Shown here piece by piece: positions 1-8,383 of a stretch of 64,000 nucleotides of DNA. Under the pieces are notes generated by a model that was not told the origin of the DNA, made no database searches, and was given only the letters and a program-made list of their open reading frames with translations. Made by a program: the position numbers and the translations under genes. Within the stretch, counting starts at the first letter, position 1, and each line of letters opens with the position of its first letter. This stretch comes from Flexistipes sinusarabici DSM 4947. GTDB taxonomy: Bacteria; Chrysiogenota; Deferribacteres; Deferribacterales; Flexistipitaceae. The DNA is taken from positions 992,001 to 1,056,000 of the forward strand of contig NC_015672.1 in the NCBI RefSeq assembly GCF_000218625.1, in the 5' to 3' direction.

Positions 1-414
1 AGCACCGGCAAAAAATATATGGCTCTTACTGTGGGATATTTTAAGAAGGACGGCGAAAATGCTCCTGATTTTAATGGAAAATTGAATTTGGCTGTTAGAA
101 GAATCTTGGATATAAAAGATAACGGCACTGTTAGTCTGATTACCACTCTACCTTTTGAAAGGGGAAGCATGGTGATAGATGGCAATAAAGCATATACTAC
201 TATAACATATTTAGATCCGGATACAAATGAAGAAAGAACGGTAACCCCGACTTTTGATGTGGATAAATCTTACGGTTTGTATCATATGCACGGTTATGAT
301 TATGAAGATAATGACAATGTCAGTATTTACTGGCCGGTGGGTGGTAATAAAGCACTATTCAGAGTAGATTATGATGGTGGAGTTGAAGTAGGAGAAGCGT
401 ATATAACTTATTAG
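1..414 (+). CDS. C-terminal part of an unrecognised protein (runs off the left edge)
   Basis: The frame is open from the first base (residues STGKKY before the first ATG at 19) and ends with TAA at 412-414, so this is probably the tail of a longer gene. The visible 137 residues are polar and rich in Asp, Gly and Tyr, with alternating hydrophobic and charged positions that suggest beta strands, for example GGNKALFRVDYDGG near the end. There is no membrane segment and no cysteine. I do not recognise the family and assign no function. A strong hairpin terminator follows 27 bases after the stop, so this is the last gene of its transcript. Confidence 0.6.
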   Translation, partial: STGKKYMALTVGYFKKDGENAPDFNGKLNLAVRRILDIKDNGTVSLITTLPFERGSMVIDGNKAYTTITYLDPDTNEERTVTPTFDVDKSYGLYHMHGYDYEDNDNVSIYWPVGGNKALFRVDYDGGVEVGEAYITY

Positions 415-440
415 CAGATAAATTAATCAACTAAAAGTTT

Positions 441-466
441 GGCGGGATAAAATATCCCGCCTTTTT
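441..466 (+). terminator. Rho-independent terminator
   Basis: A perfect 8-bp stem, GGCGGGAT (441-448) with ATCCCGCC (454-461) and loop AAAAT, is followed directly by five T residues. It lies 27 bases after the preceding stop codon and ends that gene's transcript. Confidence 0.9.
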
Positions 467-686
467 AAATTATCATCTATCTAAAACTTTCTTTAGAGAT
501 TCCTTATTTTTAATCCATAAATTGACTTAAATCTGAAAATATTAGCAACCTCCCAAAATTTTTGCACTTGTGCTACTTGACAATAGTTTATCTAAATATC
601 GGGATTTTCACGCATGAAGATATCTCAACATTAAGCACAGTTGTATATTTATTCGTTATGCCGTTTCATATGGCAGAGATTTCTTC

Positions 687-793
687 CCGAGCACTTAAAG
701 CATTAAGTGCTCGGTCGAAAGAATGCCTGCGGCTAGCACCAGTCTTTTAGACTGGTAAATATGTGTAACATCCTATTTAGCTATCGCTGATAG
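687..793. repeat. Run of three hairpins in a non-coding stretch
   Basis: The stretch 467-1021 holds no convincing gene. Here three hairpins follow one another: an 11-bp stem (687-697 with 704-714, core CGAGCACTTA), a 7-bp stem CCAGTCT/AGACTGG (739-745 with 749-755), and CTATC/GATAG (781-785 with 789-793). None is followed by a T-run, so these are not ordinary terminators. Confidence 0.6.
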
Positions 794-814
794 ATAGTAT
801 GCATGTAATTGTCA

Positions 815-949
815 CCTCGAGCGAAGCCGAGAGGTCTCTTTGCAATATAACAGTAGAGATCTCTCCGCTCCACTCCGTTCCGGTCGAGATAACAAAAAGT
901 CATCCCTCGCCCCGTTAAATGCCGTAGGCAATCAGCTAAGCCGAGGGAT
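815..949. repeat. Two adjacent palindromic intergenic repeats
   Basis: The left palindrome pairs CTCGAGCGAAGCCGAGAGGT (from 816) imperfectly with the reverse complement of 854-887. The right one has perfect 8-bp ends ATCCCTCG (902-909) and CGAGGGAT (942-949) around GCCGTAGGC. The pattern GTCAT, GCCGTAGGCA, ATCTC recurs at 12735-12800 in front of the IS1380-type transposase, so this is a dispersed family and not a one-off structure. Confidence 0.6.
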
Positions 950-1021
950 CTCTATCTATGTACTAACAATATCTGCGTATTGTCATAGCTCTAAAAAATG
1001 GGAGGACGCCAAGAAAATATA

Positions 1022-1050
1022 TTGACAATATATAGCATGCTATGTATTGT
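1022..1050 (+). promoter_or_regulatory. Promoter with overlapping palindromic operator for the MarR-type gene
   Basis: A -35 box TTGACA (1022-1027), a 17-bp spacer and a -10 box TATTGT (1045-1050) precede the regulator. A 26-bp inverted repeat covers 1025-1050, with outer arms ACAATA/TATTGT, core ATAGCATGCTAT and a single mismatched pair. It occupies both promoter boxes, which is how a MarR repressor would silence its own operon. The assignment of the site to the adjacent regulator is inference. Confidence 0.75.
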
Positions 1051-1069
1051 GCGGCTTTTGGAGGTTATG

Positions 1070-1504
1070 ATGTTTAACCCTAAGAAACGTTCGATCTGCT
1101 ATAAATTACATTTTGTCACCAGAACCGGTTTTATGGAACTCAACAGATTGATTGAGCCGTATGGAATTACTCAGGGACAATTTATTGTGCTTACTTTCCT
1201 GTGGGAAAATAACGGATTGAGTCAAAAGGAGCTTTGTGAGCGGGTTAGGGTTGAGCAGCCTACTTTGGCAAACACCCTGAAAAGAATGGAGAGAGACGGC
1301 TTGGTTTACAGAAACCGGGATAAAGAAGATAAAAGATATTGTAAATATTATCTTACCGATAAGGGGGAAAAATTAGGTTGTGAAATGGATATCAATTTAG
1401 AGACCATTCAGGATAATATTTTGAAAACTTTGACAAAGAGTGAGCGGGAACTTTTTAACGAATTTCTCGACAGAATAATTGATAATATCAGCGAAAAGGA
1501 GTGA
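1070..1504 (+). CDS. MarR-family transcriptional regulator
   Basis: A protein of 144 residues with the winged-helix layout of MarR regulators. It has an N-terminal dimerisation helix, then GITQGQFIVLTFLWENNGLS and QKELCERVRVEQPTLANTLK (helix-turn-helix), the wing RMERDGLVYRNRDKEDKR, the YYLTDKG segment and a C-terminal helix. I start it at ATG 1070 because GGAGG at 1060-1064 lies five bases upstream; ATG 1067 is too close to it. The frame is open further left, but that part overlaps the promoter. The gene is followed three bases later by a flavin oxidoreductase gene, so it probably controls that enzyme and itself through the palindrome at 1025-1050. The ligand is unknown. Confidence 0.88.
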   Translation: MFNPKKRSICYKLHFVTRTGFMELNRLIEPYGITQGQFIVLTFLWENNGLSQKELCERVRVEQPTLANTLKRMERDGLVYRNRDKEDKRYCKYYLTDKGEKLGCEMDINLETIQDNILKTLTKSERELFNEFLDRIIDNISEKE

Positions 1505-1507
1505 ATT

Positions 1508-2872
1508 ATGAAAAAGTACGATGTTGTGGTAATAGGCTCCGGCCCCGGAGGACTTGAGGCTGCACTTAATCTGAAAGCACAGGGAAAATCTGTATGTGTA
1601 GTGGCTCTCAGCAGACAGCATTTTGGAGGTGTATGTCTTAACAGTGGATGTATGCCCACAAAAGGGTACTTAAAAACTGCTGCAATTTATAAGAATGCCC
1701 ATATAGCCGGTGAGTTCGGTCTTGATATTAAACCTGGTGATATTGATTTGAATAAGATTAAATCTTCTGTTTATGAGACAGTCAATATGCTTTCTGAAGG
1801 CATGAGCAATATGATGGATGGGTCAGGACTTGATTTTTCATTTGGTAAAGGCAGTTTGAAAAGCGAAAAAGAAGTATTGGTGGATAAGGGTAATGGAGAA
1901 ACGGAAATCTTGGAGTCAGATTATATCATCATTGCTACTGGCTCTACATCTGCAAGGCTTCCTTTTGCCGATTTTGACGGCACATATATTTTAAATAGTG
2001 ATCAGCTACTGTTGAATACCGATCTCCCGGAGAAAATGTTAATTATTGGCGGCGGAGCTATTGGATGTGAGTTTGCAACCCTTTACAACAGTTTCGGTAC
2101 AAAGATAAAAATCGTTGAGGCGATGGACAGCTTACTCCCCTGTGAAGACAAAGATGTTACAGATGCACTGAAGGAAAATTTTAAAAGTAAAGGCGTAAGC
2201 GTGGAAACCGGCACTATGGTGGAATCTTTGGATGTGGAAGATGGAATTGTTAAGGCCAAGTATAAAAATGCTGAGCTTGTGGAAAAATTTGACAAAGTAT
2301 TAATCAGCACGGGAAGAATACCTCTTACTGCTGAACTGAACCTGGATGCAGCCGGCATTCAAACAGACAAAAATTTCATAGTAGTGGATGAATATTTGAG
2401 GACTACCTGTGAAAACATTTATGCTGTGGGCGATGTTATAGGCGGTAATATGTATGCACACTCTGCAAGTTATGAGGGAAGGGTGGCTGCTAACAATATT
2501 TTGAATTCCCGCAGTGAAAAATTGGATGAGAGGGCTGTTCCGCGTGTTGTTTTTACTGATCCTGAAATCGGCTCAACGGGAATAGTAAAAGCGGATGAAC
2601 ATGTAAAAGAGCTCTATGTGCCTGGGATTATGAAAGGAAGACCTGTGGTTGAAAGAGCTGATGTGGGTGTAATGAAAATTTTTGTTTATAAAGATTCTGA
2701 TACTGTAGCAGGTGCAACTTTTTTTGGGAAGCATGCCACAGAAAATATTCATCAGATGGTGATGGCTGTTCAGAACAAGCTTAATGTTAAAGATATAGCT
2801 GCTACTATGTTTGCCCACCCAACATATGCAGAGCCTTTGGCCGACCTTGCTTCAACAGTTACAGATACATAA
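1508..2872 (+). CDS. FAD-dependent pyridine nucleotide-disulfide oxidoreductase (dihydrolipoamide dehydrogenase-like)
   Basis: A protein of 454 residues with the class I flavoprotein disulfide reductase layout. It has an N-terminal FAD site GSGPGG (residues 10-15), the redox pair Cys43 and Cys48 in GGVCLNSGCMPTK, a central NAD(P)H site GGGAIGCEFA, a second FAD motif IYAVGDVIGG, and a C-terminal dimer domain with the His-Glu pair in AHPTYAE. These features fit lipoamide dehydrogenases, and mercuric or related reductases. No 2-oxoacid dehydrogenase, glycine-cleavage or mer genes are nearby, so the substrate is open. AAGGAG lies just upstream of the start. It forms an operon with the MarR-type gene, which suggests induction by a small molecule or thiol/oxidative stress. 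Confidence 0.88.
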   Translation: MKKYDVVVIGSGPGGLEAALNLKAQGKSVCVVALSRQHFGGVCLNSGCMPTKGYLKTAAIYKNAHIAGEFGLDIKPGDIDLNKIKSSVYETVNMLSEGMSNMMDGSGLDFSFGKGSLKSEKEVLVDKGNGETEILESDYIIIATGSTSARLPFADFDGTYILNSDQLLLNTDLPEKMLIIGGGAIGCEFATLYNSFGTKIKIVEAMDSLLPCEDKDVTDALKENFKSKGVSVETGTMVESLDVEDGIVKAKYKNAELVEKFDKVLISTGRIPLTAELNLDAAGIQTDKNFIVVDEYLRTTCENIYAVGDVIGGNMYAHSASYEGRVAANNILNSRSEKLDERAVPRVVFTDPEIGSTGIVKADEHVKELYVPGIMKGRPVVERADVGVMKIFVYKDSDTVAGATFFGKHATENIHQMVMAVQNKLNVKDIAATMFAHPTYAEPLADLASTVTDT

Positions 2873-2885
2873 CAGAGTTTTACGG

Positions 2886-2921
2886 GGGTGGAGCAGCTGT
2901 ATTCTCCGCCCAGTAATTTTT
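2886..2921 (+). terminator. Probable terminator between convergent genes
   Basis: GGGTGGAG (2886-2893) pairs with CTCCGCCC (2904-2911) with one G-T wobble, and a T-rich run begins five bases later. It lies 13 bases after the oxidoreductase stop and faces the convergent prfC gene. Confidence 0.5.
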
Positions 2922-2971
2922 ACAATTTTGTAGTTTTTCCCTTCAAAAATTACATTCACTGGCTCAAAAAA

Positions 2972-4579
2972 CTATTCAGGCAATGCTGCAGGTGAGCTGT
3001 GCAGTGTGATTTCTTTGTTCTTTTCAGAAAAATACTGCAGTGACCAGTTGTTTCTGAATAGTATTACCATTCGTCCGCAGTCATCTTCTCCATAGGCTGA
3101 ATCATAGGAGATTACTTTTTTAACTGTTTCTTCTGAGACAGAAGGATCCACCCAGCGTAGAGCTGTCCACGGCTTTACATCAAGTGTTGTATCCACACCG
3201 TATTCATTTTTCATCCGGTACTGCAAAACGTCAAATTGAAGTGTTCCAACTGCTCCCAGCAGCGGAATCGGACTTTGTTCCTGCGCCGGCCAGAAAGACT
3301 GTACAATATCCTCTGCCAGGAGATGATCCAGACCTTTACGAAATGCTTTTTGAGCAGAAGGGGAATGATTAACAAGATAAGCGAAACATTCCGGAGCAAA
3401 CCGCGGAATTTCATTAAATGCCAAACCCTTTTTAGTGCTTAAGGTGTCACCGATACGCAAATCAGCATTTGTTATACAGCTGATAACATCACCGGCATAT
3501 GCTTCATCCAGCGTCTCTCTTTGCTGTCCAAAAAGATTATGTGTGTTGGAAAGGCGGACATTTCTTCCGGTTCGGCTATTTGTTACCATCATATCCCTTT
3601 CAAATTTTCCGGAACAAACCCTGATAAATACCATTCTATCCCTGTGTTTGGGGTTCATGTTGGTTTGAATTTTAAATACAAAACCGGAAAAGAACGGGCC
3701 TTCGAGAGGGACGGTCTCACCACCGGCTTTTCGGGGAGCAGGCGGTTGAGAAAATTCCAAAAATCTCTCCAATAACAGCTCTATACCAAAATTATTTGTG
3801 GCACTGCCGAAAAACACCGGCGTCATCTGCCCTTCGTGAACTGCTTCAAGGTCGAATTTTTCATGGGCAATGTCCAGCATTTCCAGTTCTTCCAGGATTT
3901 CAGTATATGCATCATCAGAAATCACATCTTTAACCTGCTTATCAGTAAGATCTCTGACAGATACCGGCGCTCTGTATGCTCCGCCCGGAGTTTTCTCAAA
4001 CAAATGTACCTCACTTCTCAAACGGTCATATACACCTTTGAAAAATGGGCCGCTTTCCAAAGGCCAGTTTATAGGATATGCATGAATATTTAATACACTT
4101 TCCAGTTGATCAATCAACTCCAGGGGTGATTTTGCCGGCCTGTCCATTTTGTTCATAAAAGTAAAAATGGGAACACCGCGCTGACGGCAAACTTCAAAAA
4201 GCTTTAACGTTTGAGATTCAATACCTTTACCTGCGTCAATAACCATGACCACCGCATCCACTGCCATCAGCACACGGTAAGTATCCTCTGAAAAATCTTT
4301 GTGACCCGGCGTATCCAGCAGATTGAAGCGATACCCGTTATATTCAAACTGCAGAACTGTCGAGGAAACTGAGATTCCCCGCTTTTTTTCCAATTCCATC
4401 CAGTCAGAAGACGTTTCCCTCTGTTTTTTCTTGGCTGTCACTGAGCCTGCCAAATCCAGCGCTCCACCATACAACAGTAACTTTTCCGTTAATGTTGTTT
4501 TTCCGGCATCCGGGTGGGATATAATAGCAAAAGTCCTTCTTCTGTTAATTTCGGACTTCATAACATTTGATTCATTCAT
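2972..4579 (-). CDS. prfC: Peptide chain release factor 3
   Basis: A translational GTPase of 535 residues, the usual RF3 length. It recycles RF1 and RF2 from ribosomes after peptide release. The G domain is complete: G1 HPDAGKTT, G2 region around RGISVSSTV, G3 DTPGHKDF, G4 NKMDR, followed by the RF3-type insert and domains II and III (for example FFGSATNNFGIELLLE). The ATG start has AAGG about nine bases upstream; an ATG at residue 7 is an alternative. It stands alone, convergent with the oxidoreductase operon. Confidence 0.96.
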   Translation of the reverse strand: MNESNVMKSEINRRRTFAIISHPDAGKTTLTEKLLLYGGALDLAGSVTAKKKQRETSSDWMELEKKRGISVSSTVLQFEYNGYRFNLLDTPGHKDFSEDTYRVLMAVDAVVMVIDAGKGIESQTLKLFEVCRQRGVPIFTFMNKMDRPAKSPLELIDQLESVLNIHAYPINWPLESGPFFKGVYDRLRSEVHLFEKTPGGAYRAPVSVRDLTDKQVKDVISDDAYTEILEELEMLDIAHEKFDLEAVHEGQMTPVFFGSATNNFGIELLLERFLEFSQPPAPRKAGGETVPLEGPFFSGFVFKIQTNMNPKHRDRMVFIRVCSGKFERDMMVTNSRTGRNVRLSNTHNLFGQQRETLDEAYAGDVISCITNADLRIGDTLSTKKGLAFNEIPRFAPECFAYLVNHSPSAQKAFRKGLDHLLAEDIVQSFWPAQEQSPIPLLGAVGTLQFDVLQYRMKNEYGVDTTLDVKPWTALRWVDPSVSEETVKKVISYDSAYGEDDCGRMVILFRNNWSLQYFSEKNKEITLHSSPAALPE

Positions 4580-4691
4580 GACAACAACCTTTAAAATTAA
4601 TAATTATTTCCAAAAATAGAGGCGGATTCTAAGAAAGTTCGGAAAATTATGCAAGGGATTTGTTTTTTCTTAAGAAAACTGTTGCGGGAGT

Positions 4692-4718
4692 CCCCATTTT
4701 TCATGGCGAAAAATGGGG
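4692..4718. repeat. Perfect 11-bp hairpin related to the TCCCCATTT repeat
   Basis: CCCCATTTTTC (4692-4702) pairs perfectly with GAAAAATGGGG (4708-4718) around the loop ATGGC. It lies just past the end of the minus-strand gene at 4728, but no T-run follows on that strand. The arm resembles the TGTCCCCATTTCC repeats found elsewhere in the window. The upstream stretch 4580-4691 also holds a 14-bp palindrome TTTTCTTAAGAAAA (4665-4678). Confidence 0.55.
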
Positions 4719-4727
4719 ATAAAATAA

Positions 4728-5441
4728 CTAATAAACCTTTTCAGAAAAGAAAACTTTTTTAAAGTTTTTCTTTATAGGTCCGCTTTGCATGTATGCCTTA
4801 TCAATATTCCCCTGTTCAGCATAATTTAAGAATTTTTCAACTGCTTTTTTCTCTTTGGTTGCATCTTCAATAATTTTTCCTTCATAATCATGCTGCTGCA
4901 TAAAAGATAAAATTTCATTCCACTTTATTTTAAGCCATAAGCCCTGTCTTTCAGCTAACATTTTAAGTTTTCCGGGATTCTCCATAAGAACAACTTCTTC
5001 AAGTATCATCTCCATTATTTCATGATAATCGTTAAGCTTGTCTCCGAGTGTTACAATTCCGGCCTTAGCCCTGAGGTTCCATAAAATATATCTGACTTTC
5101 TCCAGGGTGGTGTGAGCTTCTATGACCTCTCCATTTTTGATTTCAGCGAGTGCTTTTCCGGCAACTTCAGTAACATTAGAAATATCTTCTGAAAAAGACT
5201 CCACTTGCTTCAGCTCTTCTGGCGGGTTGTTTTTATATTTATTTTCCAATAGCTTCCAGTGATTCAAAAATTTATTGACATTTTTAATCGAATTTTTCTG
5301 GTTGTTCGCTTTTGTGGTTAGAAGCCCTTGTTTCCATGCTAAATATGCAGGCTTCATATCATTCGCAAAATCGCTGTAGCTGGAAGAAAAAGCCGGTAAA
5401 GTTAACAGTGTCACAAAAAGAATTATAAAAAATGATCTCAT
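4728..5441 (-). CDS. Exported helical protein of unknown function
   Basis: A protein of 237 residues. An N-terminal signal peptide is clear (MRSFFIILFVTLLTLPAFSS), so it should be periplasmic. The rest is almost all alpha-helix, with regularly spaced Glu, Lys and Leu that suggest a helical bundle. It contains a segment THTTLEKVRYILWNLRAKAGI; its His and Glu could be metal ligands, which is speculation. GGAGGG precedes the ATG by five bases. It is transcribed divergently from an Fe(III)-type ABC importer with a shared 332-base control region, so a role in metal uptake or sensing is possible. I do not recognise the family. Confidence 0.75.
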   Translation of the reverse strand: MRSFFIILFVTLLTLPAFSSSYSDFANDMKPAYLAWKQGLLTTKANNQKNSIKNVNKFLNHWKLLENKYKNNPPEELKQVESFSEDISNVTEVAGKALAEIKNGEVIEAHTTLEKVRYILWNLRAKAGIVTLGDKLNDYHEIMEMILEEVVLMENPGKLKMLAERQGLWLKIKWNEILSFMQQHDYEGKIIEDATKEKKAVEKFLNYAEQGNIDKAYMQSGPIKKNFKKVFFSEKVY

Positions 5442-5466
5442 CTCATCCCTCCATATTGTTGAAAAA

Positions 5467-5494
5467 TTAATATATTTTTATAAACATATGTCAA
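5467..5494 (-). promoter_or_regulatory. Promoter for the exported helical protein gene
   Basis: On the minus strand TTGACA (5489-5494) and TATTAA (5467-5472) are separated by 16 bp, about 25 bases before the start codon at 5441. The -35 box overlaps a degenerate copy of the GTCAAGT..AATTTACCTGT repeat. Confidence 0.5.
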
Positions 5495-5645
5495 GTGTAA
5501 TTTACCTGTATCTTTTTTTTCTTGTCTATTTTCCCCTTTTTCGCTTTAATAACTAACGATTGCCAGTTTATTTACAGAAAGATAATTTTGAATAATGTAT
5601 TCTTATAAATTTTACCACCCATTAATCCCCCCTAACTCTTTGAAA

Positions 5646-5670
5646 GTATTATTTATCTGTCCCCATTTCC
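5646..5670 (+). repeat. REP-like repeat copy
   Basis: GTATTATTTATCTG followed by TCCCCATTTCC. The same 25-base pattern recurs at 9494, 14176 and, partly, at 14578, 17188 and 19476. It sits in the divergent control region, just left of the importer promoter. Confidence 0.65.
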
Positions 5671-5688
5671 ATTTAACAACTGTATAGA

Positions 5689-5755
5689 AAAAGTTAGATT
5701 TATCTAATTTTTCTGTTGACACTCCTGGAAACAAAAGTTATACACATCTAACTTT
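5689..5755 (+). promoter_or_regulatory. Promoter and paired operator half-sites for the iron-type importer
   Basis: TTGACA (5716-5721), a 17-bp spacer and TATACA (5739-5744) form a strong promoter. The 10-mer AAAGTTAGAT (5690-5699) recurs inverted as ATCTAACTTT (5746-5755), and the two copies flank the promoter. The left copy is itself part of the inverted repeat TTAGAT-TT-ATCTAA (5694-5707). The right copy forms AAAGTTA-N8-TAACTTT (5734-5755) over the -10 box. This does not match the classical Fur box, so the regulator is unknown. Confidence 0.65.
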
Positions 5756-5773
5756 AAACAACAGGAGGAAAAA

Positions 5774-6775
5774 ATGAGAAAATTTGTAATGTTATTTGCA
5801 GCCATAGCACTTTTTTTAGTAGAAACTGGTGCCTATGCAGGCGGTGAAGTAGTGGTATACTCCGCAAGAAAGGAACACCTTATCAAACCCTTATTTGACC
5901 AGTTTACAAAAGATACCGGAATAAAGGTTATCTACACCACAGACAAAGCTCCGGTTCTTTTACAGAAAATTCTGGCAGAAGGTAAAAACACAAGAGCCGA
6001 TATCCTTATGACAGTTGATGCAGGCAACTTATGGCATGCGGCTGAGCAAGGGGTATTGCAACCTATCAAATCGGGTACACTTAACAGTAATATTCCTGAA
6101 CACCTTAAGGATCCGAAAAAGAGATGGTTCGGTTTATCTGTCAGAGCGAGAACTATTATTTATGACTCAAGGGATGTACAGCCTGATGAGCTCAGCACTT
6201 ACGCTGATCTGTCAAATCCCAAATGGGAAAATGAACTTTGTTTGAGAACATCCAAAAAAGTTTATAACAGATCCCTTGTTGCTATGCTTATCGCCGAGAA
6301 AGGTTATGTTGAAACGCTTGATATTGTTAGAGGGTGGGTTAATAACCTTGCAATGAAACCGACATCCGGCGATACAAAGGTTATCGAGGCCATTCTGGCA
6401 GGCAAGTGTAACGTGGGGGTTGTTAACTCCTACTATTTGGGAAGATTTGTGGACAAAAACGGCGAAATTCCTGTAAAAATATTTTGGGCAAATCAAAATT
6501 CCACCGGTACACATGTTAATGTTTCCGGCGCTGGCGTTACAAAATATGCTAAAAACAAAGAAAATGCGGTAAAACTGATTGAATGGCTTTCAGGAGAAAA
6601 GGCTCAAAAAATATTCGCAGAGCTTAATCATGAATACCCCGCAAACCCGGAATCCAAAGTCAGTAAACTGCTTGCAGAGTGGGGCACATTCAAGCAGAAT
6701 GTAATAAATGTATCACTTGCCGGCGAGCTCCAGGATGAGGCGATAAAACTTATGGATGAGGCCGGATATAAATAA
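5774..6775 (+). CDS. Fe(III)-type ABC transporter substrate-binding protein
   Basis: A periplasmic binding protein of 333 residues in the FbpA/FutA family. A signal peptide ends near AYAGG (residues 19-23). The mature part starts VVVYSARKEH, typical of this family, and the paired tyrosines in NSYYLGRF (Tyr220, Tyr221) match the tyrosines that bind ferric iron in FbpA/FutA. Tyr164 in KKVYNRS may also contribute. AGGAGG lies a few bases before the ATG. Permease and ATPase genes follow at once. Ferric iron is the most likely cargo, judged from family residues only. Confidence 0.9.
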   Translation: MRKFVMLFAAIALFLVETGAYAGGEVVVYSARKEHLIKPLFDQFTKDTGIKVIYTTDKAPVLLQKILAEGKNTRADILMTVDAGNLWHAAEQGVLQPIKSGTLNSNIPEHLKDPKKRWFGLSVRARTIIYDSRDVQPDELSTYADLSNPKWENELCLRTSKKVYNRSLVAMLIAEKGYVETLDIVRGWVNNLAMKPTSGDTKVIEAILAGKCNVGVVNSYYLGRFVDKNGEIPVKIFWANQNSTGTHVNVSGAGVTKYAKNKENAVKLIEWLSGEKAQKIFAELNHEYPANPESKVSKLLAEWGTFKQNVINVSLAGELQDEAIKLMDEAGYK

Positions 6776-6778
6776 GCT

Positions 6779-8383
6779 ATGAAAACAGAAAAAATCAGAA
6801 ACTTATCATTAATAATGGTCGCGGCAGCTTTTGCCGCGCCATTTGTTTACATTACTCTAACTTCTTTCGCATTCAGCCCGGAAGAGTTTAGAGAAATTTT
6901 CAACAGATATGACCTGTTCACATTACTACTGAACACTTTTGTACTAATTGTATGTGTCGGACTATTGTCAATGACTTTCGGGCTTTTCTCCGCATGGTTT
7001 GTTACAATGTACGATTTCCCGCTAAGAAAATTGTTTTCCGTACTATTGATATTTCCCCTGGCTTTTCCGGCTTATGTTCTTGCTTTCAGCTGGACAGGAT
7101 TTTTTGGTTTTTCCGGGATTATAAATAAAACTCTTTCTCCAAACAGCATATTTTTCTTGGATATATTCAGAAATCTTGCCGGTGCAACGCTGGTATTGTC
7201 TTTTGCCTTGTATCCTTATATATACTTAATAGCAAAATCGGCTTTTGCTACAATGGGCAAGCGAAGTCTCGAAGTGGCAAATATTCATGGATATTCAGAT
7301 TTTGAAGCTTTTTTCCGTATCATAATCCCACAGATTAAACCCTGGCTTATCTCAGGTTTAATAATTGTATGGTTTGAAACACTTGCTGATTTCGGTGCAG
7401 TGTCAATTCTAAGTGTGGATACATTTACAACAGCTATATATAAAGCCTGGTACGGGTATTTTAAAATTGAAGAATCCCTTCTTCTTGCTTTTTTTCTTCT
7501 TATAAAAGTTTTTATTCTGCTGTGGGTACTGCGCTTGATAGAGGGTAATAAATATTATACTCAGACTGAGAGACAGGACACAAATATTGCTCAAAAGAAA
7601 AACCTTTCGCCTTTTTATAAATCTCTGGTTTTTATATTTTTAACATCTTTATGTACACTCTCCTTTGCTATACCTTCAGCTCAGTTGTTCCATTGGATTT
7701 TTGCTGCTGATCAGCTTAATTTATCGGATATATCACAATATACTTTTAATACTTTTTCTCTTGCCGTTGCCGGGGCGCTATGCATTGTTTTGCTCTCACT
7801 ATATTTAGGGTTCTGTAATAAATTTTATAAAAATAAATTAAGTGGTGCGGTGGGATATTTGGTTAAATCCGGATATGCTTATCCGGGTTCGGTTTTAGCT
7901 GTTGCGCTTTTTATCCCCATAATTAATTTAAGCCAAAACATCAGCAGTTTTACAGGTGTTTCTTTGAATATGCAAAGCACTGTGCTCCCGTTATTTCTTG
8001 GATATATAATAAGATTTTCCGCAGTAGCTTCTGCTCCTGTAAACGGAGGATATCAGAGGCTCAAAAAGTCCGTACTCGAATCAGCAGCATTACTGACAGA
8101 CTCCGTTTCAAGCAAACTTTTCAGAATTGTTCTGCCTGTCTTAAAACCCGGCATAATATCGGCTTTTATTCTCACATTTATCGACATCTCCAAAGAAATG
8201 CCGCTGACACTTATGACACGTCCCTTTGGTTTCGACACACTGGCGGTGAAAATATATGGGTTAACCAGTGAAGGTGAATGGGAAAGGGCTGCACTACCTG
8301 CTATTATTATTGTTTTCCTGGGATTTATACCGATTGCATTTTCTGCGTTATTAAGGAGGAAAAATGTACACCCTCGAAGTTAA
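6779..8383 (+). CDS. Fe(III)-type ABC transporter permease, fused two-domain
   Basis: A protein of 534 residues with about twelve hydrophobic segments, the length expected for FbpB-type permeases in which two permease units are fused. Each half carries an EAA-type loop that contacts the ATPase: SLEVANIHGYSDFEAFFRII in the first half and LESAALLTDSVSSKLFRIVL in the second. It starts three bases after the stop of the binding-protein gene and overlaps the ATPase gene by 20 bases, so the three are translated together. It acts in the inner membrane. Confidence 0.9.
   Translation: MKTEKIRNLSLIMVAAAFAAPFVYITLTSFAFSPEEFREIFNRYDLFTLLLNTFVLIVCVGLLSMTFGLFSAWFVTMYDFPLRKLFSVLLIFPLAFPAYVLAFSWTGFFGFSGIINKTLSPNSIFFLDIFRNLAGATLVLSFALYPYIYLIAKSAFATMGKRSLEVANIHGYSDFEAFFRIIIPQIKPWLISGLIIVWFETLADFGAVSILSVDTFTTAIYKAWYGYFKIEESLLLAFFLLIKVFILLWVLRLIEGNKYYTQTERQDTNIAQKKNLSPFYKSLVFIFLTSLCTLSFAIPSAQLFHWIFAADQLNLSDISQYTFNTFSLAVAGALCIVLLSLYLGFCNKFYKNKLSGAVGYLVKSGYAYPGSVLAVALFIPIINLSQNISSFTGVSLNMQSTVLPLFLGYIIRFSAVASAPVNGGYQRLKKSVLESAALLTDSVSSKLFRIVLPVLKPGIISAFILTFIDISKEMPLTLMTRPFGFDTLAVKIYGLTSEGEWERAALPAIIIVFLGFIPIAFSALLRRKNVHPRS

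Noticed and set aside
562-1025. Two short frames (562-750 and 840-1025) in the palindrome tract
   Set aside because: They run through hairpin arms, lack ribosome sites and end inside the MarR operator region.
5689-5755. Fur box in the importer promoter
   Set aside because: The inverted repeats do not match the GATAATGATAATCATTATC pattern.
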